Assembly: GCF_038066715.1 (NCBI RefSeq)
Contig: NZ_JBBUKT010000001.1
Span: forward strand, 248,001-312,000
Source of the DNA: Luteolibacter sp. Y139
GTDB lineage: Bacteria > Verrucomicrobiota > Verrucomicrobiia > Verrucomicrobiales > Akkermansiaceae
DNA: 64,000 bases
Reading direction: 5' to 3'
In this document: one piece after another, positions 33,111 to 41,160 of the stretch
Layout: each line of letters starts with the position of its first letter
Numbering within the stretch: position 1 is the first letter of the stretch
Notes under the pieces: generated by a model
Told to the model about the DNA's origin: nothing
Database searches by the model: none
The model's input: only the letters and a program-made list of their open reading frames with translations
Program-made: the position numbers and the translations under genes

Positions 33111-33248
33111 GAGGCAAAAGTTGGCCCAGTCCCCGGGACCTGTCCACCACCGCCCGCTTTCCCGGAAAAATCCTGTCTTTTTCCGCCGGGTTGCAAAACA
33201 TCCCCGCCACTCGGACGTTTCACCTGTCCTGCAATTAACGCCAAACCC

Positions 33249-34265
33249 ATGCAACGCACCGCATACCTCGCCTTGCTGCTCTCCGCCGCACCGATGCTTG
33301 CCCACGCCGACCCGCTCAGCCAGGCGGATCGGGAGGCCCTCATCGAGAAACTCGAAAACCTCCGCGAAAACGCCAAGGAGAAGGCCATGGGCCGGATCGG
33401 CACCGCCATGAGCGCCTACAAGGCGGCGATGGGAAGCGATGAGGCAGCTGTCGAGTTCTACCTGAAGTGCGTGGAAAAGGTCGAATTCGAGGACCAGAAG
33501 AAGAGCGCCCAGGACTTCCGCGAATGGAAGCGCCGCCAGGAAGACCAACTGAAGCAGGACGGCCTCGGCCGCTGCCTGCGCCACCAGCTCCGCTGGCTGG
33601 TGCTCACGCTCGAAGCCGCGGAAGCACAGGGCAATTTGAAGGATCTCGCTCCGAAGGCCAGCGCCGCGCTGGATGACATTTTCAACTCTCCCGACCAGTT
33701 CGGTGGCAACGTCGGCCCTCTCCGCGAACCGGTGACCAACACCGTCTTCGCCCGCGCCTACAACATCGGCGGCGCCAAGGTCGAAAACTGGCCGCTCTCG
33801 CCGCTGGAAATCCCCGCCATCTTCAATCAGGTCCTCTTCCCACCCCTTCGTGCCACCGGCAAGCTCGATGCCCTGCGCGAGCAATGGCAGCGCCGCATCC
33901 GCTACGAAGGCGTCATGCACAAGGAGTGGGGTGGCGGCGGTCGTGGCGGTGAAAACCGCGGCGGTGGCCGTCCCGGAGAAGGCCGCGGCGGCGAAAACCG
34001 CGGTGGCGGCGGTCACGCCGAAGACCACTCGGCCGAATACGAAAAGTTCGTCAACGAGACCCTGCCCGACCTGAAGTGGCAGATGGAGGAGGACATGTAC
34101 AAGTCCGGCGACCAGCAGCGCGCCGCGGTCAACATGCTCGCCCACATCGAGAACAATCTGACCCATCCCAAGGCCCGCGACTGGGCGGAGCGCTTCAAGA
34201 CGCTCATCGAGCCGCCGAAGGCTGAGGCTACGCCCAAGGAGACCGCGGACAAGACCGGCCCCTGA
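33249..34265 (+). CDS. hypothetical secreted protein with RGG/Gly-rich insert
   Basis: A 338-residue protein with a signal peptide (MQRTAYLALLLSAAPMLAHA), a helical N-terminal half (EKLENLRENAKEKAM, KVEFEDQKKSAQDFREW), and at about residues 228-258 a striking Gly-Arg-Asn low-complexity run with two copies of RGGENRGGGR-like repeats and a following GGGHAE. The C-terminal 80 residues are helical again. Family unknown. The RGG-like insert might bind nucleic acid or polymers, but it is in a secreted protein. A hairpin GACCCG/CGGGTC follows the stop. Confidence 0.75.
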   Translation: MQRTAYLALLLSAAPMLAHADPLSQADREALIEKLENLRENAKEKAMGRIGTAMSAYKAAMGSDEAAVEFYLKCVEKVEFEDQKKSAQDFREWKRRQEDQLKQDGLGRCLRHQLRWLVLTLEAAEAQGNLKDLAPKASAALDDIFNSPDQFGGNVGPLREPVTNTVFARAYNIGGAKVENWPLSPLEIPAIFNQVLFPPLRATGKLDALREQWQRRIRYEGVMHKEWGGGGRGGENRGGGRPGEGRGGENRGGGGHAEDHSAEYEKFVNETLPDLKWQMEEDMYKSGDQQRAAVNMLAHIENNLTHPKARDWAERFKTLIEPPKAEATPKETADKTGP

Positions 34266-34364
34266 CCCGTACTTTCAGCGCGGGTCGCCGAATTGCGTCA
34301 CCGGGGCAATTCCGATTGTCCCGGCCGCAACATCCCGGTTGTTTTACCGGTAATCGTCCCCGCC

Positions 34365-35516
34365 ATGAAAGCCATCGTCCTCAGCCTCGCCTTTGCCGCC
34401 ACCGCCTTCGCCGCGGATCCTCCGACTCCACCGGTACTGGCCATCGGTTCGCCGGTGCCGGATTTCGAGTTGCCGGGGATCGACGGCCAGAAGCACAAGC
34501 TCGCCGAATACGCCGGCGCGAAGGTGCTGTGCCTGATCTTCACCTGCAACCACTGCCCGGATGCGATCGCCGCCGCGCCGCGGATGGAGCAGATCTACAA
34601 GGACTATAAGGACAAGGGCGTCGCTGTGGTGGCGATCAACAGCAGCAGCCCGCTCGGCCTGACGCCGGACGAACTTGGCTACGGCGCGCATGGCGACTCG
34701 TTCGAAGAGATGCCCCTTTTCGCCAAGGATAGTGGCTGGACCATGCCCTACCTCTATGACGGCGAGACCCAGACGCTCAGCTCCGCCGTGGGTGCCCAGT
34801 CCACCCCGCACGCGTTTGTCTTCGGCCAGGATCGCAAGCTCGCCTACACCGGCCGCCTCGATGATGCCCAGCGCAAGAAGGGCCCCGTCGAGAAAAGCTA
34901 CCTGCGGGATGCGCTGGATGCCGTGCTCGCCGGCCAGCCGGTGAAGGAGCCGGTCACCCGCTCCTTCGGCTGCTCCACCAAGTGGCTCTGGAAACAAGCG
35001 TGGCGTGAAAAGGACCAGAAGGCATGGGAAGCCAAGCCGGTGACGATCGAGAAGCTCGACGTGGAAACCGCCCAGAAGCTCCGCGCCAACGGCTCCGGCA
35101 ATGTCCGTCTGATCAATTTCTGGTCCACCACCTGCGGACCCTGCGTCGCCGAGTTCCCCGCCCTGGTCGACGCCTACCGCCGCTTCCAAAACCGCTCGTT
35201 CGACTTCGTGAGCATCTCGCTCGATCCCGTCAGCGATGAGGCGAAGGCGCTGAAGTTCCTCGAAAAGCAGCACCTCGCGTTGTCGGACCGGACCAAGGAG
35301 TCGGTCGAAAAGGACGGCCGCAAGACCAACAACTACCTCTTTTCCGGCGACAATCCGGACAAGCTGGCGGAAGCCATCGACAAGGAGTGGACCGGTGCCC
35401 AGCCGCACTCGGTGCTCCTCTCGCCAAAGGGTGAAATCGTCTGGCGCCATACCGGAGCCGTCGATCCCGTCGAGCTGCGCCGCGAGATCGTGAAAGCGAT
35501 GGAAGGAATGCCGTAA
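34365..35516 (+). CDS. secreted double thioredoxin-fold protein (redoxin / TlpA-like)
   Basis: A 383-residue protein with a signal peptide (MKAIVLSLAFAATAFA) and two thioredoxin folds. The first, residues about 20-195, resembles an alkyl-hydroperoxide/TlpA redoxin with CNHCPD at its active site. The second, residues about 240-383, has WSTTCGPCVAEFP and the cis-Pro region AQPHSVLLSPKGEIVWRH, a normal thioredoxin CGPC. Fusion of two folds is unusual; it may reduce or isomerise exported proteins. It precedes the DUF1080 gene by 83 bp on the same strand. Confidence 0.88.
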   Translation: MKAIVLSLAFAATAFAADPPTPPVLAIGSPVPDFELPGIDGQKHKLAEYAGAKVLCLIFTCNHCPDAIAAAPRMEQIYKDYKDKGVAVVAINSSSPLGLTPDELGYGAHGDSFEEMPLFAKDSGWTMPYLYDGETQTLSSAVGAQSTPHAFVFGQDRKLAYTGRLDDAQRKKGPVEKSYLRDALDAVLAGQPVKEPVTRSFGCSTKWLWKQAWREKDQKAWEAKPVTIEKLDVETAQKLRANGSGNVRLINFWSTTCGPCVAEFPALVDAYRRFQNRSFDFVSISLDPVSDEAKALKFLEKQHLALSDRTKESVEKDGRKTNNYLFSGDNPDKLAEAIDKEWTGAQPHSVLLSPKGEIVWRHTGAVDPVELRREIVKAMEGMP

Positions 35517-35599
35517 ACCCTTTCCGTGCCGCCGACGTTTCCCGTTGCTGCTCCGTTAGGGGCCGCGTTTCGTTTCCCTTGAGATCTGAGATCCCACCC

Positions 35600-36433
35600 A
35601 TGAAATCCAATTCCATCCTGCCCATCCTGTTTGGTGCCGGCCTGACCGCCGCGCTTATTTCCGCCGCCTCCGCCGGGGAGGGCTACAAGGACACCCCGCT
35701 TATCCCGGGCTCGAAGTGGCACGTGCACGATCCGGATCGTCCGAAGCCGCCGATTGTCACCCCGGGCAAGCAGTTCGACCAGATGGCCGACGCGCCGTCC
35801 GACGCCGTGGTCCTCTTCAACGGCAAGGACTTCTCCAAGTGGGTCGGCGAAAAGGGCGACGTGCAGTGGAAGATCGAGAACGGCTATGCCGAGACCACCC
35901 ACACCGGCCGCATCCACACCAAGGACGAGTTCGGCGACTTCCAGCTCCACATCGAATTCGCCACCCCGGCCAAGGTCGAAGGCAATGGCCAGGGCCGTGG
36001 CAACAACGGCGTGAACATCTACGGCAAGTATGAGGTCCAGGTGCTCGATTCCTACAACAACGACACCTACGCCGACGGCCAGGCCTCCGCGATCTACGGC
36101 CAGACCCCGCCGATGGTAAATGCCTCCCGCCCGCCGGGCGAATGGCAGACCTACGATATCATCTTCGAAGGCCCGCGCTGGGATGCCTCCGGCAAGCTCC
36201 TGAAGAAGGCCTACCTCACGGTGCTCCACAACGGCCTCATCGTTCACAATCGCCGCGAACTGCACGGCGATACCCGCTACCGCGCCGTCGGCAACTACGA
36301 TACCCCGCAGCCGCCGAAGGGCTTCATCGAGCTCTACGAACACGGCAATCCGGTCCGCTTCCGCAATATCTGGATCCGCGAGATCAAGATCCCGACTCCC
36401 GAGGATCTCGGCATGGTCCCGGACGCGAAGTAA
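35600..36433 (+). CDS. DUF1080 (3-keto-disaccharide hydrolase domain) secreted protein
   Basis: A 277-residue protein: signal peptide (ILPILFGAGLTAALISAASA) and one DUF1080/LamG-like jelly roll (VVLFNGKDFSKWVG, GDFQLHIEFATP, NNGVNIYGKYEVQVLDS, WQTYDIIFEGPRWD, HNGLIVHN). The domain binds or hydrolyses keto-disaccharides in some characterised members. It is abundant in Planctomycetes and Verrucomicrobia. The gene is followed by a terminator hairpin and lies downstream of the double thioredoxin gene. Confidence 0.92.
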   Translation: MKSNSILPILFGAGLTAALISAASAGEGYKDTPLIPGSKWHVHDPDRPKPPIVTPGKQFDQMADAPSDAVVLFNGKDFSKWVGEKGDVQWKIENGYAETTHTGRIHTKDEFGDFQLHIEFATPAKVEGNGQGRGNNGVNIYGKYEVQVLDSYNNDTYADGQASAIYGQTPPMVNASRPPGEWQTYDIIFEGPRWDASGKLLKKAYLTVLHNGLIVHNRRELHGDTRYRAVGNYDTPQPPKGFIELYEHGNPVRFRNIWIREIKIPTPEDLGMVPDAK

Positions 36434-36470
36434 CGGCAAATACGGGATTTCCCTATCTCCGAACCCTTGG

Positions 36471-36496
36471 AACCCCGGATTTTCCGGGGTTCTTTT
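36471..36496 (+). terminator. rho-independent terminator
   Basis: AACCCCGG (36471-36478) and CCGGGGTT (36484-36491) form a perfect 8-bp stem with a 5-base loop, followed by CTTTTG. It lies 38 bp after the DUF1080 stop. Confidence 0.8.
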
Positions 36497-36563
36497 GTGA
36501 CAAGGATGACATCGGGGTTGCGGGTTGGGGGACTTTGTGAAAAATTTCACAAGCCCAAGCGCT

Positions 36564-37571
36564 ATGAGCATGACCACCGTCCCACAGGGCCGCAGCGAGC
36601 GGTTTCCCTTCGAACTTGTCCGGCCCCAGTTGGAAAAGGTGGAAGCCTCCATCCGCGATCAGGTCCGCGCCTTCGATCCGGCGGTGGAGCCGTATGTCAG
36701 TTATGTTTGCAATACCTCGGGCAAGCGCATCCGCCCTGCCCTCTCGGTCCTGACCGGCGGCGCCCTCGGCGGCGTCGAAGAGAATCACCTCAAGATCGGC
36801 GTCATCCTGGAGCTGATCCACATGGCGACGCTGGTGCACGATGACATCATCGACGGTGCCGTCACCCGCCGCATGATCCCGACCGCCAATGCCAAGTGGG
36901 GCGCAGGCCTCTCGGTGCTGCTCGGCGATGCCCTGTTCTCGCACGCGCTGCACCTCGCGACCGAGTTCGAGAACATCTCGATCTGCCGCAAGGTCGGCCA
37001 CGCCTCGCGCGAGGTCTGCCAAGGCGAGATCATTCAGACCCAGCGCCGCTGGGACCTCACGCTGACCAAGGCCGACTATTTCCGGATCATCGAAATGAAG
37101 ACCGGCGCGCTCTTCGCTGCCGCCACCGGCATCGCCGCCGCACTGTCGGGAGCCGATGCCGAGACCGAAGCCCGCATGTTCGACTACGGCATGAAGCTGG
37201 GCACCGCCTACCAGATCTACGACGACTGCCTCGACCTCGTCGGCAGCGAGGAAGACGTCGGCAAGACGCTCCGCACCGACCTTGAGAAGGGCAAGCTGAC
37301 CCTGCCGATCCTCAACCTGCTCGAAAGCGCCAGCGAGTCGCAGCGCGCCAAGCTGAACAAGCGCATCATCGATCAGGAGGCGCTCGACCTGCCAGTGCTC
37401 GTCGGCATCGCCGAATACGAAGGCGCCATCGAGTCGGCAGTCGACACCGCTGCCAACATGCTCGGCACCTGCCGCGACCACCTCATCGGCCTGCCCGGCA
37501 GCGAACACGTGGATGCGCTGGAGCAGATCACGTGGTTCCTCGCCGCGCTGCTCGAGAAGTGCCGCCGCTAA
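36564..37571 (+). CDS. polyprenyl synthetase (trans-isoprenyl diphosphate synthase)
   Basis: A 335-residue all-helical prenyltransferase with first Asp-rich motif LVHDDIIDGA, second motif YQIYDDCLDLVGSEEDVGK and GKRIRPALSVL at its start. It elongates allylic diphosphates with isopentenyl diphosphate; residues flanking the first motif suggest a medium to long chain product such as the octaprenyl or solanesyl type for quinones, but chain length cannot be read with certainty. The ATG at 36564 is chosen as first in the coding frame; the extension upstream overlaps the terminator. Confidence 0.92.
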   Translation: MSMTTVPQGRSERFPFELVRPQLEKVEASIRDQVRAFDPAVEPYVSYVCNTSGKRIRPALSVLTGGALGGVEENHLKIGVILELIHMATLVHDDIIDGAVTRRMIPTANAKWGAGLSVLLGDALFSHALHLATEFENISICRKVGHASREVCQGEIIQTQRRWDLTLTKADYFRIIEMKTGALFAAATGIAAALSGADAETEARMFDYGMKLGTAYQIYDDCLDLVGSEEDVGKTLRTDLEKGKLTLPILNLLESASESQRAKLNKRIIDQEALDLPVLVGIAEYEGAIESAVDTAANMLGTCRDHLIGLPGSEHVDALEQITWFLAALLEKCRR

Positions 37572-37610
37572 TCGAGCGTCTCCGTGTCCCAAAGGGACTT
37601 CACAATAAAG

Positions 37611-37641
37611 CCCCGGGTTGCGAGGCACGAGCTACCCGGGG
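37611..37641. repeat. GC-rich inverted repeat after prenyl synthase
   Basis: CCCCGGGT (37611-37618) and ACCCGGGG (37634-37641) are perfect reverse complements with a 15-base loop; a smaller GTCCC/GGGAC hairpin lies at 37586-37598. No T-run follows, so termination is uncertain. It lies in the 159-bp gap between convergent genes. Confidence 0.45.
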
Positions 37642-37730
37642 TAGTCGTCGAAAGATGATTCTACCTCGAAGAGGTTGAAGAACGAAGCGACCACGAGGCC
37701 TCGCCTCCGTTCCGGTAGCGCCAGCCTCCA

Positions 37731-38492
37731 TCACTTCTCCAAGGACTTTGCGTATTCCCCAGGCAGCATGAAGGTCCAGCCTTCCGCCTTCAGGAATTCA
37801 ATGATGGAGGCGAACTCCCCAAACCCTTCTTCGGCAAATGCGCCCGGATGGAACTGAAGGGCGCAGAATGCGAAGGAAGGGTCCGCCATCCTCCTCTGAT
37901 ACACCTCCTTGAACTTGGCGAAATTCGGCTTTCCCGTGCCATCGTTTTCGCCGGGCATCGTCATCAGGAGCAGGGTCTTACCCTTCAGCTCCTTCGCCGG
38001 CTCGGCCTGAGGCCAGCAGAAGAACATCTTCAGTTCCGGGATTTCATTGAGAGCTTTCGCGGTGTCCGCATCCACCTCATTGAAGGGACTGCCGAACGCC
38101 ACGAAGGGTTTCCCTAGGGCTGCCTTCGCGGCATCCTGGGTCTTCACCAAATGATCCCGCTGCTGGGCGAAACCCGTGCCGTTGAATTCGGACTTGTGCT
38201 TCCCCTCTTCATCCCACCGCCGGTGATCCCATCCGTGGTGCCAATATTCCACCTTCCCGGTGGCTTCCCACTTCTTCAGCCACTCGTCGTATTTCTCATC
38301 CTGCTTCTCGAAGGAGTTGCCGATGACGCCTGCAGAGACGGGAACGCCATGCTCTTCCGCGAGCTTGAAAAATCGGTCCCACTTCGGATCTACTTCCCTC
38401 ACATCGTCCGCCTTGATGATGGCGATCCGCTTGGTCTGCGCTGAGACGGGAAGCGCCAGTGCGGCGAGGGATAGCAGGAGGAATTTCTTCAT
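37731..38492 (-). CDS. polysaccharide deacetylase-like secreted protein
   Basis: A 253-residue protein with a signal peptide (LLLSLAALALPVSA) and a carbohydrate esterase-like barrel: IAIIKADDVREVD supplies the Asp pair, YWHHGWDHRRWD the His residues, FVAFGSPFNEVD and CALQFHPGAF the later positions. These match a distant polysaccharide deacetylase/DUF2334 pattern that removes acetyl groups from glycans. It is alone on its strand. Family assignment rests on motif order; substrate unknown. Confidence 0.75.
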   Translation of the reverse strand: MKKFLLLSLAALALPVSAQTKRIAIIKADDVREVDPKWDRFFKLAEEHGVPVSAGVIGNSFEKQDEKYDEWLKKWEATGKVEYWHHGWDHRRWDEEGKHKSEFNGTGFAQQRDHLVKTQDAAKAALGKPFVAFGSPFNEVDADTAKALNEIPELKMFFCWPQAEPAKELKGKTLLLMTMPGENDGTGKPNFAKFKEVYQRRMADPSFAFCALQFHPGAFAEEGFGEFASIIEFLKAEGWTFMLPGEYAKSLEK

Positions 38493-38765
38493 GTCGGATG
38501 GCTACCCAAAGGAAGACTGTTCGCCGCTTGAGGGTATTTCAGTTCAGGTCAAGAGGAGCTGAACTTTTGATCCACTCATGGAAACAAGGAGGAGCCGGCG
38601 GACTTTTTCGTATCGAACGCCTCAATGGAAACCGAAGCACCGCCTTCTTAAAAAACTCCCTTCACTTCTCGCGACCATTCAGACCATCTACTAAATATAG
38701 CGTAGTTTTTCGATTGATCCACCCACGGGTGGAAATTACGGTCTCTGTCATCGTTTTTCGACCCT
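38493..38765. promoter_or_regulatory. divergent region upstream of nrdR with candidate operators
   Basis: A 273-bp gap without a convincing gene. Near the nrdR start it holds an AT-centred palindrome CTACTAAATATAGCGTAG (38688-38705), resembling an NrdR box in length and AT centre but not in exact sequence, and CCACCC-AC-GGGTGG (38719-38732), a nearly perfect inverted repeat 34 bp before the ATG. Confidence 0.4.
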
Positions 38766-39257
38766 ATGCGGTGTGTGCAATGCGGATCATTCAAGGACAA
38801 GGTGCTCGACTCGCGGATGTCGAAGGACGGCACCACCATCCGCCGCCGCCGCGAATGCCTCGGATGCAACTACCGCTACACCACCTACGAGCAGATCGAG
38901 CGCACCGAGCTCCGCGTGGTGAAGCGCGATGGCGCACGCGAGGCGGTCAATCGCGAGAAAATCATGAGTGGCTTGGTCAAGGCCTGCGAGAAGCGCCCCG
39001 TCTCGATGGACCGCCTCGACCGCGCCGTTGACGAAATCCTCACCGAACTCCACCAAGACCACGTCTCAGAAGTGCCATCATCCGTCATCGGTGCCAAGGT
39101 GATGGACAAGCTCCACCAGATCGATCCCGTCGCCTACGTCCGCTACGTTTCCGTCTATCGACAGTTCGAAGACGTCGGCGAATTCATCCGTGAAATCCAA
39201 GCTCTGGAACGCCGCCCCTCCCGCGATCCCATGCAACGCCGTCTCTTCAAAGACTGA
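38766..39257 (+). CDS. nrdR: transcriptional repressor NrdR
   Basis: The 163-residue product has the N-terminal zinc ribbon (MRCVQCGSFKDKVLDSR, RRRRECLGCNYRYTTYE) and the ATP-cone (VVKRDGAREAVNREKIMSGLVKACEKRP, VSEVPSSVIGAKVMDKL, AYVRYVSVYRQFED) of NrdR. It senses (d)ATP and represses ribonucleotide reductase genes in the cytoplasm. No nrd genes lie in the window. The length and start are as in the family, with one extra C-terminal tail. Confidence 0.96.
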   Translation: MRCVQCGSFKDKVLDSRMSKDGTTIRRRRECLGCNYRYTTYEQIERTELRVVKRDGAREAVNREKIMSGLVKACEKRPVSMDRLDRAVDEILTELHQDHVSEVPSSVIGAKVMDKLHQIDPVAYVRYVSVYRQFEDVGEFIREIQALERRPSRDPMQRRLFKD

Positions 39258-39331
39258 CCATCCGTTTTCCCGCCCTGCTGTTACACCCCAAACCCCGCGC
39301 ACACCCGCTCTACCCTTGATTCGCACCAACC

Positions 39332-39904
39332 GTGATTTCGCTCATCGGTAATCGCCCGGCCATCCAGGTCGGTCGTCATCAAGTGATCCACTACGACACG
39401 TCGTGGCTGGGCACCGCGTTGCGCCGCGCCGCGACCGCCGCTGATCGGCAGGATTTCCCCTTCGTGGATGAAATCCGCCTCGGCATCGAACAATACCTCG
39501 AGAACAAGTGCCCGCTGCGCCTGCTGCCGCTGGACGACTTGTTCGACCGCATGCGCCACATGCTCGTGCGCATCGGCTGTGAAACCATCGCCGACAAGCT
39601 CCAGCCACTGGCCCCGCCGGTGACGCTCTCGCTACCCCGTCTCGCCAAGGACGCCGGCAACGGCTTCGAACTCGCCTTCTTCAACGCCCTGCGCGAGGAA
39701 CTCAATCACCTGCGCGCTGCGGGCGCGGAGGAAATCCGCTTCACCGGGCTCCGCGAGTGCGCCCAGATGCTCCGTGGCACCGACAAGTGGGACAGCCACT
39801 GCGACCAGCTGCTGCTGGAGATCCGCACCTTCCTCGACAACATGGACAACGAGCGCCATCGCTCCCTCCGGCCCATGCGCTTGCGCCTCGATACCGAGCG
39901 CTAG
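39332..39904 (+). CDS. hypothetical protein downstream of nrdR
   Basis: A 190-residue protein starting with GTG at 39332 (ISLIGNRPAIQVGRHQVIHYDTSWLG). No signal peptide. Helical C-terminal half (ALREELNHLRAAGAEEIRFTGLRECAQML, LLEIRTFLDNMDNERH) and several Arg-rich stretches. It sits 75 bp after nrdR and 23 bp before the HIT gene, all on the plus strand, so they may be one unit. I do not recognise a family and see no ATP-cone or zinc-ribbon motif in it. Confidence 0.7.
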   Translation: MISLIGNRPAIQVGRHQVIHYDTSWLGTALRRAATAADRQDFPFVDEIRLGIEQYLENKCPLRLLPLDDLFDRMRHMLVRIGCETIADKLQPLAPPVTLSLPRLAKDAGNGFELAFFNALREELNHLRAAGAEEIRFTGLRECAQMLRGTDKWDSHCDQLLLEIRTFLDNMDNERHRSLRPMRLRLDTER

Positions 39905-39927
39905 ACTCCCTTTCCCTTCTTCCCACG

Positions 39928-40272
39928 ATGGAAAAGACCCTGTTCCAGAAAATCTGCGATCGTGAGATCCCGGCAACGATCGTCTATGAAGACGACCTCT
40001 GCGTGTCCTTCAAGGACATCACGCCCGAGGCCCCCGTCCACCTGCTGCTCGTGCCCCGCAAGCCGATCCCGCGGATCGCAGCGGCGACTGCCGAGGATCA
40101 AGCCTTGCTTGGCCACCTGCTGCTGACCGCGCCGAAGATCGCACGCGAACAGGGCTTTGCCGACGACGGCTTCCGCATCGTCATCAACTGTGGCAAGAAT
40201 GGCGGCGAAACCGTCCCACACCTGCACGTCCACATCCTCGCCGGGCGGCAGATGACCTGGCCGCCGGGTTAG
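39928..40272 (+). CDS. HIT family protein (HinT-like nucleotide hydrolase)
   Basis: A 114-residue HIT protein with the HxHxH triad in VPHLHVHILAGRQMTWPPG at the C-terminus, plus IVYEDDLCVSFKDITPEAPVHLLLVP and NCGKNGGETV. It hydrolyses purine nucleoside phosphoramidates or acyl-AMPs in the cytoplasm. The start is ATG 39928 (MEKTLFQKICD). Its last 13 codons are repeated at 41102-41144 beyond a one-gene segment, as if the gene end had been regenerated after an insertion. Confidence 0.95.
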   Translation: MEKTLFQKICDREIPATIVYEDDLCVSFKDITPEAPVHLLLVPRKPIPRIAAATAEDQALLGHLLLTAPKIAREQGFADDGFRIVINCGKNGGETVPHLHVHILAGRQMTWPPG

Positions 40273-40274
40273 TT
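40232..40274 (+). repeat. direct repeat copy 1, 3' end of HIT gene
   Basis: These 43 bp recur at 41102-41144 with three differences, all at third codon positions (ACC/ACT, CCG/CCC, GGT/GGC), so both copies encode ILAGRQMTWPPG and a stop. Confidence 0.85.
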
Positions 40275-40314
40275 CGTTTGGAATCCGGCTGAAGTGATTC
40301 TCCGCAGGGAGCGT

Positions 40315-41052
40315 TCACTTCACCGAGAACAACCTGCCATACCGCTCCAGTTCCGGACTCCCGACCTTGAGATCGGCGAATTCCTTCAGCCTGAGCTCAC
40401 TCATGGGAACTTCCAGCTTCCCTTGGGAGGCCTGATCGCCGTCGTAGAGCTTGTCCGATTCAAGAATCAGGACGGAGGGAAGGGAGGCCGAGCCATCTCC
40501 CGCGAGAAGGAAGGTGACATAGCGGAACTGGTTGTCGTAGCCGAAGAAGTCCTCGATGTCCTTCTTGAGGTTGGTTGAGAGCCCGGTTTGCTCCACGAAT
40601 TTCCGGTCCTCTCCGGAAAGGGTTTTCATGTAGTCCTCGAAGATCTGATCGAGTTCCTGCGCGGTCGGCCGATCCAAGCGCATCGTGCTCGATGAATTGC
40701 CGTCGGCATCTTCGAACTGAGAGAATACCACGGCTCGCTTCAGCTCGGCGTCCTTCAAATACTGCCGGGAGCTCTCGTGGATGGCAAACGCTTGCCTGGC
40801 CTGGCCTCCGGAGAGGTCGAGTGGCCGCGTCTCTCCCTCGGTTCCCCGGTCAGATGCCTTTGCGTTCGGTTCCTTCGCGTCATCACCGGATTCCCCGGCC
40901 AAGCTGGAGCGACCTCCATTCCCTTTGGCATCTCGGGACAAATCCTGATTTGTCCCATCAGAGGAGCGCATGAAGAAGACCCCGACGGCTACCACCGCCA
41001 CAAGTCCCGCCAAGCTCAACCGAATGCTCTTTCGACTCAGGTCCATCCGCAT
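40315..41052 (-). CDS. hypothetical membrane-anchored protein in the segment between HIT direct repeats
   Basis: A 245-residue protein with one N-terminal membrane helix (IRLSLAGLVAVVAVGVFFM) and a mostly polar extracytoplasmic part. After a Gly/Asp/Lys-rich linker there is a helical region (QARQAFAIHESSRQYLKDAEL, TAQELDQIFEDYMKTLSG) and then strands. No family recognised. It is the only gene in the 827-bp segment bounded by the two HIT repeats and runs against its host gene. Confidence 0.65.
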   Translation of the reverse strand: MRMDLSRKSIRLSLAGLVAVVAVGVFFMRSSDGTNQDLSRDAKGNGGRSSLAGESGDDAKEPNAKASDRGTEGETRPLDLSGGQARQAFAIHESSRQYLKDAELKRAVVFSQFEDADGNSSSTMRLDRPTAQELDQIFEDYMKTLSGEDRKFVEQTGLSTNLKKDIEDFFGYDNQFRYVTFLLAGDGSASLPSVLILESDKLYDGDQASQGKLEVPMSELRLKEFADLKVGSPELERYGRLFSVK

Positions 41053-41101
41053 CTGCTTTTTCTTGTAGGCAGTGATCTCGCACTTGCTAACAAGCAGCCT
41101 G

Positions 41102-41144
41102 ACATCCTCGCCGGGCGGCAGATGACTTGGCCGCCCGGCTAGTT
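41102..41144 (+). repeat. direct repeat copy 2, duplicate of HIT 3' end
   Basis: Matches 40 of 43 bases of copy 1 and extends with partial similarity (AGTTC...GAATCC) past the stop. It is not preceded by the rest of a HIT gene and is therefore a remnant. Confidence 0.85.
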
Positions 41145-41160
41145 CTGAATCCAGTCCAGC

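Noticed and set aside
38459..39031. Open frame upstream of and overlapping nrdR
   Set aside because: It overlaps nrdR in another frame and is not coding-like; nrdR is certain.
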